DNA of 64,000 nucleotides, from positions 1 through 64,000 of the forward strand of contig NZ_QHKY01000006.1 of the NCBI RefSeq assembly GCF_003194605.1, in the 5' to 3' direction. Each line of letters starts with the position of its first letter. The stretch's first letter is position 1. Below the pieces are notes generated by a model. That model made no database searches. It saw only the letters and a list, made by a program, of their open reading frames with translations, and was not told the origin of the DNA. The stretch is from Nocardioides gilvus (GTDB lineage Bacteria > Actinomycetota > Actinomycetes > Propionibacteriales > Nocardioidaceae). The position numbers were made by a program, and so were the translations under genes. Shown piece by piece: positions 53,656 through 64,000 of this stretch.

Positions 53656-54603
53656 GTGACCCCAGGTGAGAACGACGCTGCCCCCACACCGGGCCGCATC
53701 ATCGCCGGCGTGGTCACCTTCAACCGGCTTCCGCTGCTCCAGGCCCTCGTTTCTCGGCTGCGTGAGATCGACCAGGTCTCCGAGATCCTCGTGATCGACA
53801 ACGCGTCGAGTGACGGCACCGGCGAGTGGCTCGCCCAGCAAGTGGGACTCCCGGGCACTGCGGTCCACGGCCGTACGTTGGGTGAGAACCGCGGCGGCGC
53901 CGGTGGCTTCAACGAGGTCCTCACCGAGGCGGTCGACCGCGGAGCCGACCTGGTCTGGCTGATGGACGACGACGGTATGCCCGACCTCGACTGCCTGGAC
54001 CGCCTGCTGGCCCACCGCGGGGAGCTCGACTTCTGGGGTCCTGCCGTCGTGGACGAGGCAGACCCCGAGCGGTTGGTCTTCCCCATCCGCCTTCCCGGCA
54101 CCGCCAGCGTCGTGCACGACATGGCGGCCGTGCGTGCCGCCGCCCGTGACGGACTGATCCGTGACGTGGTGATCCCCTTCAACGGCGTCCTGGTCACCCG
54201 GGAGCTGGTGGAGAAGATCGGCTCGGTGCGCGCCGAGCTCTTCATCTGGGGCGACGACCACGAGTACCGCCTGCGTGCCGAGCGGGCCGGGGCCCGGATC
54301 GCCACGGTGACCGACGCCGTCGTGCGACACCCGTCGGTCGGCGACCTCGGCACCCCCATGATCCGTGGCCGGATGACCTACAACCACAGCCCCAGCGACC
54401 TCAAGCACTACTGCATGGCGCGCAACAACCTGCTCAACCTGCGCGAGTACCGCTCGAGCCTCCACGCGGCCGCGTTCGTGGTGAAGACCGTGTGGTTCTA
54501 CACGCTCACCCGCCCCAGCGCGTCCCGGCTGCGGTTGAGCTTCTCCGCCTTCGCAGCTGCCCTGCGCGGCGACTTCACCGGACACCGGAGGTTCCTGGCA
54601 TGA
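53656..54603 (+). CDS. GT2 glycosyltransferase (GlfT1-like), galactan locus
   Basis: About 315 residues, GT-A fold. The nucleotide-sugar region has IIAGVVTFNRLPLLQAL and LVIDNASSDGTGEWL, then NRGGAGGFNEVL, and the metal motif LVWLMDDDG. The GGAGGF plus DDDG pattern resembles mycobacterial GlfT1, which adds the first galactofuranose units to the linker lipid. GTG at 53656 is the chosen start (weak ribosome site). The open frame extends upstream into the LCP gene. Stop overlaps the next GT (ATGA). Confidence 0.85.
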   Translation: MTPGENDAAPTPGRIIAGVVTFNRLPLLQALVSRLREIDQVSEILVIDNASSDGTGEWLAQQVGLPGTAVHGRTLGENRGGAGGFNEVLTEAVDRGADLVWLMDDDGMPDLDCLDRLLAHRGELDFWGPAVVDEADPERLVFPIRLPGTASVVHDMAAVRAAARDGLIRDVVIPFNGVLVTRELVEKIGSVRAELFIWGDDHEYRLRAERAGARIATVTDAVVRHPSVGDLGTPMIRGRMTYNHSPSDLKHYCMARNNLLNLREYRSSLHAAAFVVKTVWFYTLTRPSASRLRLSFSAFAAALRGDFTGHRRFLA

Positions 54604-55517
54604 GCGCTCAGCACGCGGAGAGCGTCGCCGTGGTCATCGTGACCTACAACCGGGCCGACCTCCTCACCAGGATGCTCGACGGACTCGCGGCCCAGACCCG
54701 ACGACCCGACCAGGTCGTCGTCGTCGACAACGCGAGCAGTGACCACACCGGTGAGGTCCTGGCCGCGCGCGCGGATCTCCCGTTGCACGTCATCACCTCG
54801 CCGGACAACCTCGGCGGTGCGGGGGGTTTCCACCTCGGGATGAAGACCGCCCACGAGCAGGGCTTCGACCGGATCTGGCTGGTCGACGACGACGTGGTTC
54901 CGGCCCCCGACTGCCTCGCCGTGCTGATGGCCAGCGACGAGGACTGCCTCATGGTGGTCCGCGAGGACCTGGCCGGTCAGCTGGTCGAGAAGTCGGCGAT
55001 CCGCTTCGACCTCGACCGCCCGTGGGCGATCCGGCCCAAGACCGCCAGCGTCGACTCGACGTACGCGACCCGGGCCGAGATGCCGGCGCGGGTGGCGGTC
55101 GAGAACGTCGCCTTCGAGGGATTCATGGCGAGACGTTCCGTGATCGACGAGATCGGTCTGCCGGACCCGACCTTCTTCATCTTCTACGACGACGTCGACT
55201 ACGCCGTACGGGCTCGCAAGGCGGGCCGTACGATTTGGGCGCTGCGCGACGCGGTCCTCGTACGGCAGCTCGACTTCAACCAGCAGCACGACCTGTCTGG
55301 CTGGAAGGGGTACTACATGTACCGCAACCTCTTCGTGGTCCACCTGCGCCACGGCAACAACATCGCCGTACGCCTCAAGCCCCTGCTGATCACGGCGGCC
55401 GTCATCGTCCTGAGCCCCCTGCGCGGGGGGAGGGCGGAGGCCAGCAACGTGATCAGGGCCATGAAGGACGCGTGGGGGATGCGAGCGGTGCCGAGCGTTG
55501 ACGTCCCACGCCGCTAG
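54600..55517 (+). CDS. GT2 glycosyltransferase (second GlfT1-like)
   Basis: 305 residues, the length of mycobacterial GlfT1. VVIVTYNRADLLTRML opens the GT-A fold (about 11-26), followed by VVVDNASSDHTG, NLGGAGGFHLGM, and WLVDDDVVPAPD. The acceptor region FFIFYDDVDYAVRARKAG follows, and a C-terminal amphipathic or membrane-associated segment (ITAAVIVLSPL). Two GlfT1-type paralogues in tandem suggest separate initiating and second-step enzymes. ATG 54600 overlaps the previous stop by 4 nt and follows GGAGG. Confidence 0.87.
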   Translation: MSAQHAESVAVVIVTYNRADLLTRMLDGLAAQTRRPDQVVVVDNASSDHTGEVLAARADLPLHVITSPDNLGGAGGFHLGMKTAHEQGFDRIWLVDDDVVPAPDCLAVLMASDEDCLMVVREDLAGQLVEKSAIRFDLDRPWAIRPKTASVDSTYATRAEMPARVAVENVAFEGFMARRSVIDEIGLPDPTFFIFYDDVDYAVRARKAGRTIWALRDAVLVRQLDFNQQHDLSGWKGYYMYRNLFVVHLRHGNNIAVRLKPLLITAAVIVLSPLRGGRAEASNVIRAMKDAWGMRAVPSVDVPRR

Positions 55518-55537
55518 AATCGGGAAATCTGTGTTGA

Positions 55538-58790
<3,253 letters not shown>

Positions 58791-58791
<1 letters not shown>

Positions 58792-59684
58792 TGAGCACGA
58801 TCGGTCATGACCGGGCTGCCGAGATGCCCTTGGCGTCCCCCAGTCCCGGCGGCACCCTGGCGGAGGTGTTCCGCCAGCGGTACCTGCTCTCGATGTTGGT
58901 GCGCAACACCATCAAGTCGAGCTACCAGGGCACGGTCCTGGGGTGGCTGTGGAGCTACGTGCAGCCAGGGATCCGCTTTGCGATCTACTACTTCATCTTC
59001 CAGGTGATGATCAACCGCGGTGGTGACGAGGTGCCCAACTTCGCCATCCACCTGGTCTCAGGGCTCGTGGTGGTGCACTTCTTCACCGAGACGTTCAACG
59101 GTGGGACGGCCTCGCTCCTGCGCAACCGCAGGTTGCTGAACAAGCTGCCGATGCCCAAGGCGCTCTTCCCGGTCTCCAAGACCGTGGTGGCGCTGTGGCA
59201 CACGGTGCCGATGCTGGTGATCCTGCTGGTGGTCTGCCTGGTCGTGGGCTGGGATCCGGACATGCTCGGGGTGGCTGCAGGTCTCCTGGCCTTCGCCATC
59301 CTGATCCCCCTGGCGTTGGCGCTCGCCCTGTTCTTCAGCATCCTCAACGTCTTCTGGCGGGACTTCGGAAAGCTGATCGGTACCCTGACGCAACTGATCA
59401 CCTTCAGCGTCCCGATGATCTACCCGTACACGTTCGTGCACGAGCGTTTCGGCGAGCTCGGTTCGAAGATCTACCTGCTCAACCCGGTGGCAGAGTCGGT
59501 GCTGCTGCTGCAGCGCTGCTTCTGGGTGGGCACCGGCGACGATCCCGCCTACCTGACCTCACGCCACATGCCTGACGACCTGTGGGCCCGCGGCGGTGTG
59601 ATGCTCGTGGTCAGTCTGGTGCTGCTCTTCCTGGCGCAGGCATGGTTCAAGAAGTACGAGGGCCGAGTGGTGGAGAGACTCTGA
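58791..59684 (+). CDS. wzm: Polysaccharide ABC exporter permease (Wzm type)
   Basis: 297 residues with six transmembrane helices. The type-2 permease region IKSSYQGTVLGWLWSYVQPG (about 40-59) is characteristic of O-antigen/galactan/teichoic exporters. It moves lipid-linked galactan across the membrane together with the ATPase that follows. ATG 58791 overlaps the GlfT2 stop (TGATG); its stop overlaps the ATPase start. Equivalent to Rv3783 (RfbD) next to glfT1 in mycobacteria. Confidence 0.93.
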
Positions 59685-60463
59685 TGACCAACTTCATCGA
59701 GGTGCACAACGCCACCAAGACGTTCCGGATGCAGTACCACCGCTCGCTCAAGATGATGGCGATCGCGAAGCTGAAGGGCAACCGCACCCACGACGTCTTC
59801 AACGCCGTCGAGGACGTGAGCTTCACGGTCGAGCAGGGTGAGTCGATCGGGCTCATGGGGTTGAACGGCTCCGGCAAGTCCACGCTGCTCAAGATGGTCA
59901 GCGGAGTGATGCGGCCCGACTCGGGCACCGTGCTCACCCGAGGCCGGATTGCGGGTCTGATCGCCACCGGCGCCGGTTTCGACCCTCAGTTGAGTGGTTG
60001 GGACAACCTCTGGCTCCAGGCCGCCATCCTGGGGATGAGCGAGGCGGAGACGCGGCGCAAGCTGGACGCGATCGTCGACTTCGCCGACCTCGGCACCTTC
60101 CTCGACACACCGGTGACGTACTACTCCTCGGGCATGAAGGCGCGGTTGGGATTCGCAGTGGCGATCCACGTCGACTCCGACATCTTCATCGCTGACGAGG
60201 CGTTGGCTGTGGGCGACCGACCGTTCAAGCGCAAGTGCAAGCGGAAGATGGACGAGATCAAGAACTCGGGCACCACCATCTTCTACGTCTCGCACGCTCC
60301 CGGCGCGGTGCGCAGTCTCTGCACCCGGGTCCTGGTGCTGGACAAGGGCCGGCTCGCCTTCGACGGGGGAGTCGACGAGGGAATTCACTTCCTGAAGTAC
60401 GACGACACCGAGGACAACGTGGTCGGTGACAAGGAGGACGACGGCCTGGGAGCCGACGTCTGA
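59684..60463 (+). CDS. wzt: Polysaccharide ABC exporter ATP-binding protein (Wzt type)
   Basis: 259 residues. Walker A GLNGSGKS (about 62-69), signature YYSSGMKARLGFAVAIH (about 145-161), Walker B DIFIADEALAVGD (about 166-178). It ends in an acidic tail (EDNVVGDKEDDGLGADV) and has no carbohydrate-binding Wzt C-terminal domain, as in galactan exporters that do not need chain-end recognition. Last gene of a tightly overlapped block from the first GT2 to here, ended by a terminator. Confidence 0.93.
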   Translation: MTNFIEVHNATKTFRMQYHRSLKMMAIAKLKGNRTHDVFNAVEDVSFTVEQGESIGLMGLNGSGKSTLLKMVSGVMRPDSGTVLTRGRIAGLIATGAGFDPQLSGWDNLWLQAAILGMSEAETRRKLDAIVDFADLGTFLDTPVTYYSSGMKARLGFAVAIHVDSDIFIADEALAVGDRPFKRKCKRKMDEIKNSGTTIFYVSHAPGAVRSLCTRVLVLDKGRLAFDGGVDEGIHFLKYDDTEDNVVGDKEDDGLGADV

Positions 60464-60550
60464 GAGTCAGGCACAGCCTGCGACGCAGGGTCCGAGGCGC
60501 CGTCCCGGTCGAGCGCTGGTCTGGACCACCTCACACCCTGTCGTGACATC

Positions 60551-60581
60551 GAAGGGCCACTCCCCTGGGGAGTGGCCCTTC
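60551..60581 (+). terminator. Terminator after the galactan operon
   Basis: 15-bp perfect stem (60551-60565 with 60567-60581) with a minimal apex, 87 bp past the ATPase stop, followed by AGTGCATTTCTG. Confidence 0.85.
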
Positions 60582-60681
60582 AGTGCATTTCTGCTCAGAT
60601 ATGCCCTCGTGAGGGTCAGAAGTGGGCCATCCTTGCAGCGGAAAGTTGACAAAACTCAATTTTGTCGGCGTGGCGAGTGGA

Positions 60682-60699
60682 AATTACACCGTTGTAGTT
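60682..60699. promoter_or_regulatory. Dyad AATTAC-N6-GTAGTT upstream of the amidase gene
   Basis: Inverted repeat with one arm mismatch, ending 83 bp before the ATG. Same spacing and right arm, and CGTT at the same place in the spacer, as the element at 17117-17134 before the SpoIID-domain gene. Regulator unknown. Confidence 0.5.
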
Positions 60700-60782
60700 A
60701 CTCAGTTTTGCTGTCGTGACTCGTGTGACTGATGTGAAACTTGCTACCCGTGTGACTCTTCCCCCGCACTGGAGTGGCCCAA

Positions 60783-63620
60783 ATGCGTACGAACCAGATC
60801 CGTTTCATCACCGCCTGCCAGCAGCTGCTGGCGCTCGGTGTCGTCCTTGCCGTGCTCGCACCGGCGACCAACATCATCTCGCTCGATGTGGTCTCCCGTG
60901 CTCCGGTGACCGGGCTGGCTGCCGAGCCCGCCCCGGCTCTCGCCCAGGTGCCCACGGCGCCGGTGGAGCCCGAGGTCGAGGAGTACGCCATCGTGGAGGA
61001 CGACTCCGCCGAGGCAGGTGTGCAGCGCGAGGACGAGGCGCCCGCCCACGAGGACGAGGGTCACGCCCATGAGGACGAGGCTGGCGCGCACGAGGGACAC
61101 GAGCACGGGCTCGCGGCCGACGTCGCGCCCGAGGACGTCGTCGAGGCGACGGTCTCCGCACCGATCGAGGGCTTCGGTGCCGTCGGCGTCACCTGGGACA
61201 CCGAGTCCCGGGTCGCGGCCGGCGAGCTCGCCCTGCAGGTGCGCACCCGCGAAGGTGCGGAGTGGGGCGACTGGACCGAGATGGTCTTCGACGACGCCCA
61301 CGCTCCGGACCCGGACAGCCCTGACGCCAGGACCGCACGCAACGGCACCGACGCTCTGATCGTGGGAGAGGTCGACGAGGTCGAGGTGCGTGCCGACGGC
61401 GCCGGCGAGCTGCCCCAGGGTCTCTCGCTGGCCGTGATCGACCCCGGTGCAGCCGAGGAGACGCGCGAGGAGGGCCCGGCCATCGAGACCGCCCCCGCCG
61501 CCCCCGCTGACTCGACCGACTCCGGAGATGACGACAAGATCGCCCTCCAGTCGGGCCGGACCGCCGCCAAGCCGACGATCTACTCGCGTGCCCAGTGGGG
61601 TGCCGACGAGAAGATCCGGCACAAGAGCTCACTGAGCTACGGCTCCATCGAGGCCGGTTTCGTCCACCACACGGTGAACGCGAACAACTACACCGCCGAA
61701 CAGGTGCCCGGGATCATCCGCAGCATCTACACGTACCACGTGAAGTCCCGCGGCTGGAGCGACGTTGGCTACAACTTCCTCGTCGACCGTTTCGGACGGG
61801 TCTGGGAGGGTCGCTACGGCGGCGTCGACAAGGCGGTCATCGGCGCCCACACCTCTGGCTACAACCACCTGGCCTTCGCGATGTCGGCGATCGGCAACTT
61901 CGAGACGACCGGTGCTCCCGCCGCCATGGTCAACGCATACGGGGCGCTCTTCGCCTGGAAGCTCGGTCTGCACGGCATCGACCCGCGTTCCATGAAGGAG
62001 CGCGTGGGCTCCCGCACGATGCCCGCGGTCAACGGACACCGTGACGCGGGCTCGACCGCCTGCCCGGGCAAGTACCTCTACGCCCAGCTCGGTGCGATCC
62101 GGGCGAAGGCCGCAGCAGCCCAGACCGGTGTCGCTGCCCCCACGCCGACCGCTCCCACTCCGACGAAGCCCACGCCGGCCCCGGCTCCCACCCCGGCCCC
62201 CCCGACCTTGTCGGCGCCGAACCTGTCGACCAACCTCGCGGGCACGCCCCACCCCGACCTGGTTGCTCGTCGTAGCAGCGACTCCCAGCTCGTCATCCTG
62301 CCGACCGGCGGCATGTCAGCCCTGGCCGCGCCCAAGAAGATCTCCACCGGGTGGAAGTACAAGACCCGGATGGTTTCCTCTGCCGACCTCACCGGCGACG
62401 GAATGGCCGACCTGGTCTCCGTGAGCGGCGACGGCACCGCGAGGGTGCACCGCGGACTCAACAACGGCAAGTTCAAGAAGAAGGCCACCACCGTGATCAC
62501 CCTGACGCGCGGGCATGACCTGCTCACCGCGGTCGGGGACATCAACGGTGACAAGCGCGCCGACCTGGTGGCGCGGCACACCCGGACCGGCAAGGCCTAC
62601 GGATTCCTCCAGACTGCCTCCGGCAAGTTCACGAAGGTCAGGGTCAACCGCAACCTGCGTACGTACACCGAGTTGGTGGCGGTCGGTGACATCACCGGTG
62701 ACGGTCGCCCCGACCTCATGGCTCGCCACAAGAAGGGGGCCGTCCACACCATCAGCGGTCTGGGCTCCTCCAAGTTCGCCAAGCCGAAGGCGACCCCCGG
62801 CAACTGGTCTCCCTACAAGACGATTGCCGGTGGCGGCGACTTCGACGGCGACGGCAGGACCGACCTGCTCGTACGTCGCGGCACGGGCACCCTGTACGTG
62901 CTTCCCGGCACCGGTCGCGGCTCCTTCGGCGCCCGACGTGGCCCGCTGGCCACGGAGAAGAGCCTCGACCACCTCTCGGTCAACGTCGTCACCTCCAGCG
63001 GTTCGCCGGACCTGATGGCGCGCCGCGGCAGGGAGTTGGTGCACCTGGCCAACCCGGGCACCTACGAGCTGCGGGCGCCCATCGAGACCGGCATCGACGC
63101 CTCGTCGGCGATCCACCTGATGAACGCGGGTGACTGGAACGGTGACGGCAAGGGTGACGTCATCACCGTGGGTGTCACCGGTGCGCTCCAGCTCCGTCTC
63201 GGGGACGGCACGGGCAAGCTCTCCAGCCCGCGCATCCTGATCGGGACCGGTTTCCACGGCGTGCAGGCCCTCGAGGCCGTGGGCGACGTCAACGGTGACG
63301 GCAAGCCCGACCTGATCGGCACCGTCAACGGCGTGACCCGGTTCTTCGCCGGCAATGGCAAGAAGCGGGTCAAGGGAGGCGTGGCCGTCCCCGGCTACAA
63401 GGGCCGCCTGGCCCGGGTCCCCGGCGGCGCCTCGCTCGACCCGAACGTCTACGACGTGCGACTCCCGGTCAGTCAGGTCAAGCTGCAGGCCGGCACCACC
63501 GACGTCGTCGCTCGTGGCAAGAAGAGCGGGCGCCTCTTCCTCTTCACCGCCACCACCAAGGGGCTGACCCAGCGCCGCTACCTCGCCGGCGGGATGAGGC
63601 AGTACAACATGTTCAGCTGA
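60783..63620 (+). CDS. Secreted N-acetylmuramoyl-L-alanine amidase (PGRP) with FG-GAP repeats
   Basis: 945 residues. A signal or anchor helix (about 10-35) is followed by a Glu/Asp/His-rich stretch (about 87-112), a beta domain (about 120-225), and an amidase_2/PGRP zinc domain (about 267-440) with SRAQWGADE, FVHHTVN, and the ligand segment GHRDAGSTACPG. A Pro/Thr linker then leads to six FG-GAP/VCBS repeats, each with a GDxxGDGxxDL calcium loop (for instance DLTGDGMADL, DINGDKRADL, DWNGDGKGDV). It cleaves peptidoglycan stem peptides outside the cell. ATG 60783 is chosen for its GGAG 8 bases upstream; a GTG three codons earlier is possible. It ends overlapping the next, convergent gene by 8 nt. 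Confidence 0.92.
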   Translation: MRTNQIRFITACQQLLALGVVLAVLAPATNIISLDVVSRAPVTGLAAEPAPALAQVPTAPVEPEVEEYAIVEDDSAEAGVQREDEAPAHEDEGHAHEDEAGAHEGHEHGLAADVAPEDVVEATVSAPIEGFGAVGVTWDTESRVAAGELALQVRTREGAEWGDWTEMVFDDAHAPDPDSPDARTARNGTDALIVGEVDEVEVRADGAGELPQGLSLAVIDPGAAEETREEGPAIETAPAAPADSTDSGDDDKIALQSGRTAAKPTIYSRAQWGADEKIRHKSSLSYGSIEAGFVHHTVNANNYTAEQVPGIIRSIYTYHVKSRGWSDVGYNFLVDRFGRVWEGRYGGVDKAVIGAHTSGYNHLAFAMSAIGNFETTGAPAAMVNAYGALFAWKLGLHGIDPRSMKERVGSRTMPAVNGHRDAGSTACPGKYLYAQLGAIRAKAAAAQTGVAAPTPTAPTPTKPTPAPAPTPAPPTLSAPNLSTNLAGTPHPDLVARRSSDSQLVILPTGGMSALAAPKKISTGWKYKTRMVSSADLTGDGMADLVSVSGDGTARVHRGLNNGKFKKKATTVITLTRGHDLLTAVGDINGDKRADLVARHTRTGKAYGFLQTASGKFTKVRVNRNLRTYTELVAVGDITGDGRPDLMARHKKGAVHTISGLGSSKFAKPKATPGNWSPYKTIAGGGDFDGDGRTDLLVRRGTGTLYVLPGTGRGSFGARRGPLATEKSLDHLSVNVVTSSGSPDLMARRGRELVHLANPGTYELRAPIETGIDASSAIHLMNAGDWNGDGKGDVITVGVTGALQLRLGDGTGKLSSPRILIGTGFHGVQALEAVGDVNGDGKPDLIGTVNGVTRFFAGNGKKRVKGGVAVPGYKGRLARVPGGASLDPNVYDVRLPVSQVKLQAGTTDVVARGKKSGRLFLFTATTKGLTQRRYLAGGMRQYNMFS

Positions 63621-64000
63621 GACCCTGATCGGACGCGGTGACCTGCTCCTGCTGTGCAGTGAGGACGAGCCGCTCCGGGTCTGCCTGAGCCACCAGAACC
63701 ATCGAACCGCCTCTCGCGAGAGGTTCGATGAAGGTGGCGACACCTGATGGGGAAGTCGGGTTCGCCACCGTCAACAGACGGCCGCCGTCGGTGAGGAGAC
63801 TCCCGGCGGCGGCTGTCTGCCACATCTCCCCCTGGGTGGCCCGACGCTCACCGTCGACCCAGGCCAGGTCGCTGGCGGTGGGCGGGTCCCACGCGATGAA
63901 CGCGTCGGGCTGGCTCCAGATCTCCACGCCCACGTCGTGCACACCGTCCGGCAGGGGCTCGCGGAAACGTACGCCCATCGGCAGAAGGCTGCAGGCCAGC
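63613..64000 (-). CDS. TIGR03089-family protein, C-terminal part (runs off window)
   Basis: Minus-strand frame open to the window edge, so the N-terminus is missing. At least 128 residues are visible. The segment LACSLLPMGVRF and the ending GGRLLTVANPTSP...FIEPLARGGSMVLVAQAD match the actinobacterial TIGR03089 family, a distant relative of AMP-binding enzymes kept in single copy near LCP and galactan genes. Function unknown. It ends convergently, overlapping the amidase stop by 8 nt. An ATG at 63978 lies inside the conserved region and is not the start. Confidence 0.8.
   Translation of the reverse strand, partial: LACSLLPMGVRFREPLPDGVHDVGVEIWSQPDAFIAWDPPTASDLAWVDGERRATQGEMWQTAAAGSLLTDGGRLLTVANPTSPSGVATFIEPLARGGSMVLVAQADPERLVLTAQQEQVTASDQGLS

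Larger units (their letters stand above)
60464..60782. other. Intergenic region: terminator, dyads and amidase promoter
   Basis: 319 bp with no gene. It holds the exporter terminator (60551-60581), TTGAC at 60646-60650 as a possible -35, a dyad GACAAAA-N5-TTTTGTC at 60648-60666 overlapping it, and the AATTAC-N6-GTAGTT element at 60682-60699. The dyad over the -35 could be an operator for the amidase. Confidence 0.55.

Noticed and set aside
52230..54359. 709-codon minus-strand open frame opposite the second LCP gene
   Set aside because: Low-complexity Arg/Ser/Thr-rich product with no recognisable domain, and the plus strand carries clear LCP and GT2 genes.

Overview
The window is high-GC, densely packed actinobacterial chromosome. 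Gene content points to the Nocardioidaceae (Nocardioides-like). The evidence is an acyl-CoA carboxylase beta/epsilon/BirA block, a Rv3303c-type flavoprotein, a TIGR03089-type gene, GlfT2, many GTG/TTG starts, ATGA/GTGA couplings, and very frequent CGTACG hexamers. The genus is an inference; no 16S is in view. The conserved backbone resembles, from memory, the Mycobacterium tuberculosis Rv3267-Rv3308 interval: pmmB, PNP, a Rv3304-like protein, lpdA, accA3, maf, accE, accD5, birA, a PH-domain protein, gtrA, purK, purE, fadE25, LCP and TIGR03089 genes. Several iron, heme and surface-polymer blocks sit inside it.

Layout. 1-147: 3' end of 5S rRNA and a strong terminator. 167-2429: phospho-sugar mutase and thiol peroxidase. 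2512-10540: heme locus, with heme oxygenase facing hmuTUV and three secreted or anchored HtaA-type proteins across two overlapping DtxR/IdeR-type iron boxes. 10640-17078: nucleoside and redox housekeeping genes (epimerase, PNP, FUSC, GGCT, LpdA, quinone reductase, orphan biotin carrier). 17230-22766: SpoIID/LytB protein, FAD dehydrogenase with TetR, biotin carboxylase. 22780-29330: second iron block, with an adenylation-carrier-acyltransferase fusion behind an iron box, a 14-bp tandem repeat, and an FbpABC-type ferric transporter behind another iron box. 29437-44256: acyl-CoA dehydrogenases, acyl-CoA carboxylase block, BirA, class III cyclase, PurK/PurE and small enzymes. 44552-49792: two CNNM/CBS membrane proteins, then a copper chaperone and a Tat-exported DyP peroxidase. 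49822-53576: enoyl-CoA hydratase and two divergent LCP proteins. 53656-60463: galactofuranan locus (two GT2, Glf, GlfT2, ABC exporter). 60783-64000: a large secreted amidase with FG-GAP repeats and the partial TIGR03089-type gene.

How the genes work together. Iron status probably controls three promoters (heme uptake/degradation, ferric uptake, and the fusion synthetase). The carboxylase subunits (AccA3, AccD, AccE) and BirA form one biotin-dependent system feeding acyl-CoA metabolism alongside two acyl-CoA dehydrogenases and an enoyl-CoA hydratase. The galactan genes, exporter, LCP proteins and amidase form a cell-envelope block. A shared AACTAC-N6-GTAGTT-like dyad precedes both the SpoIID protein and the amidase. 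The best candidate for something undescribed is the iron-box-controlled A-T-AT3 fusion at 22780-25602.
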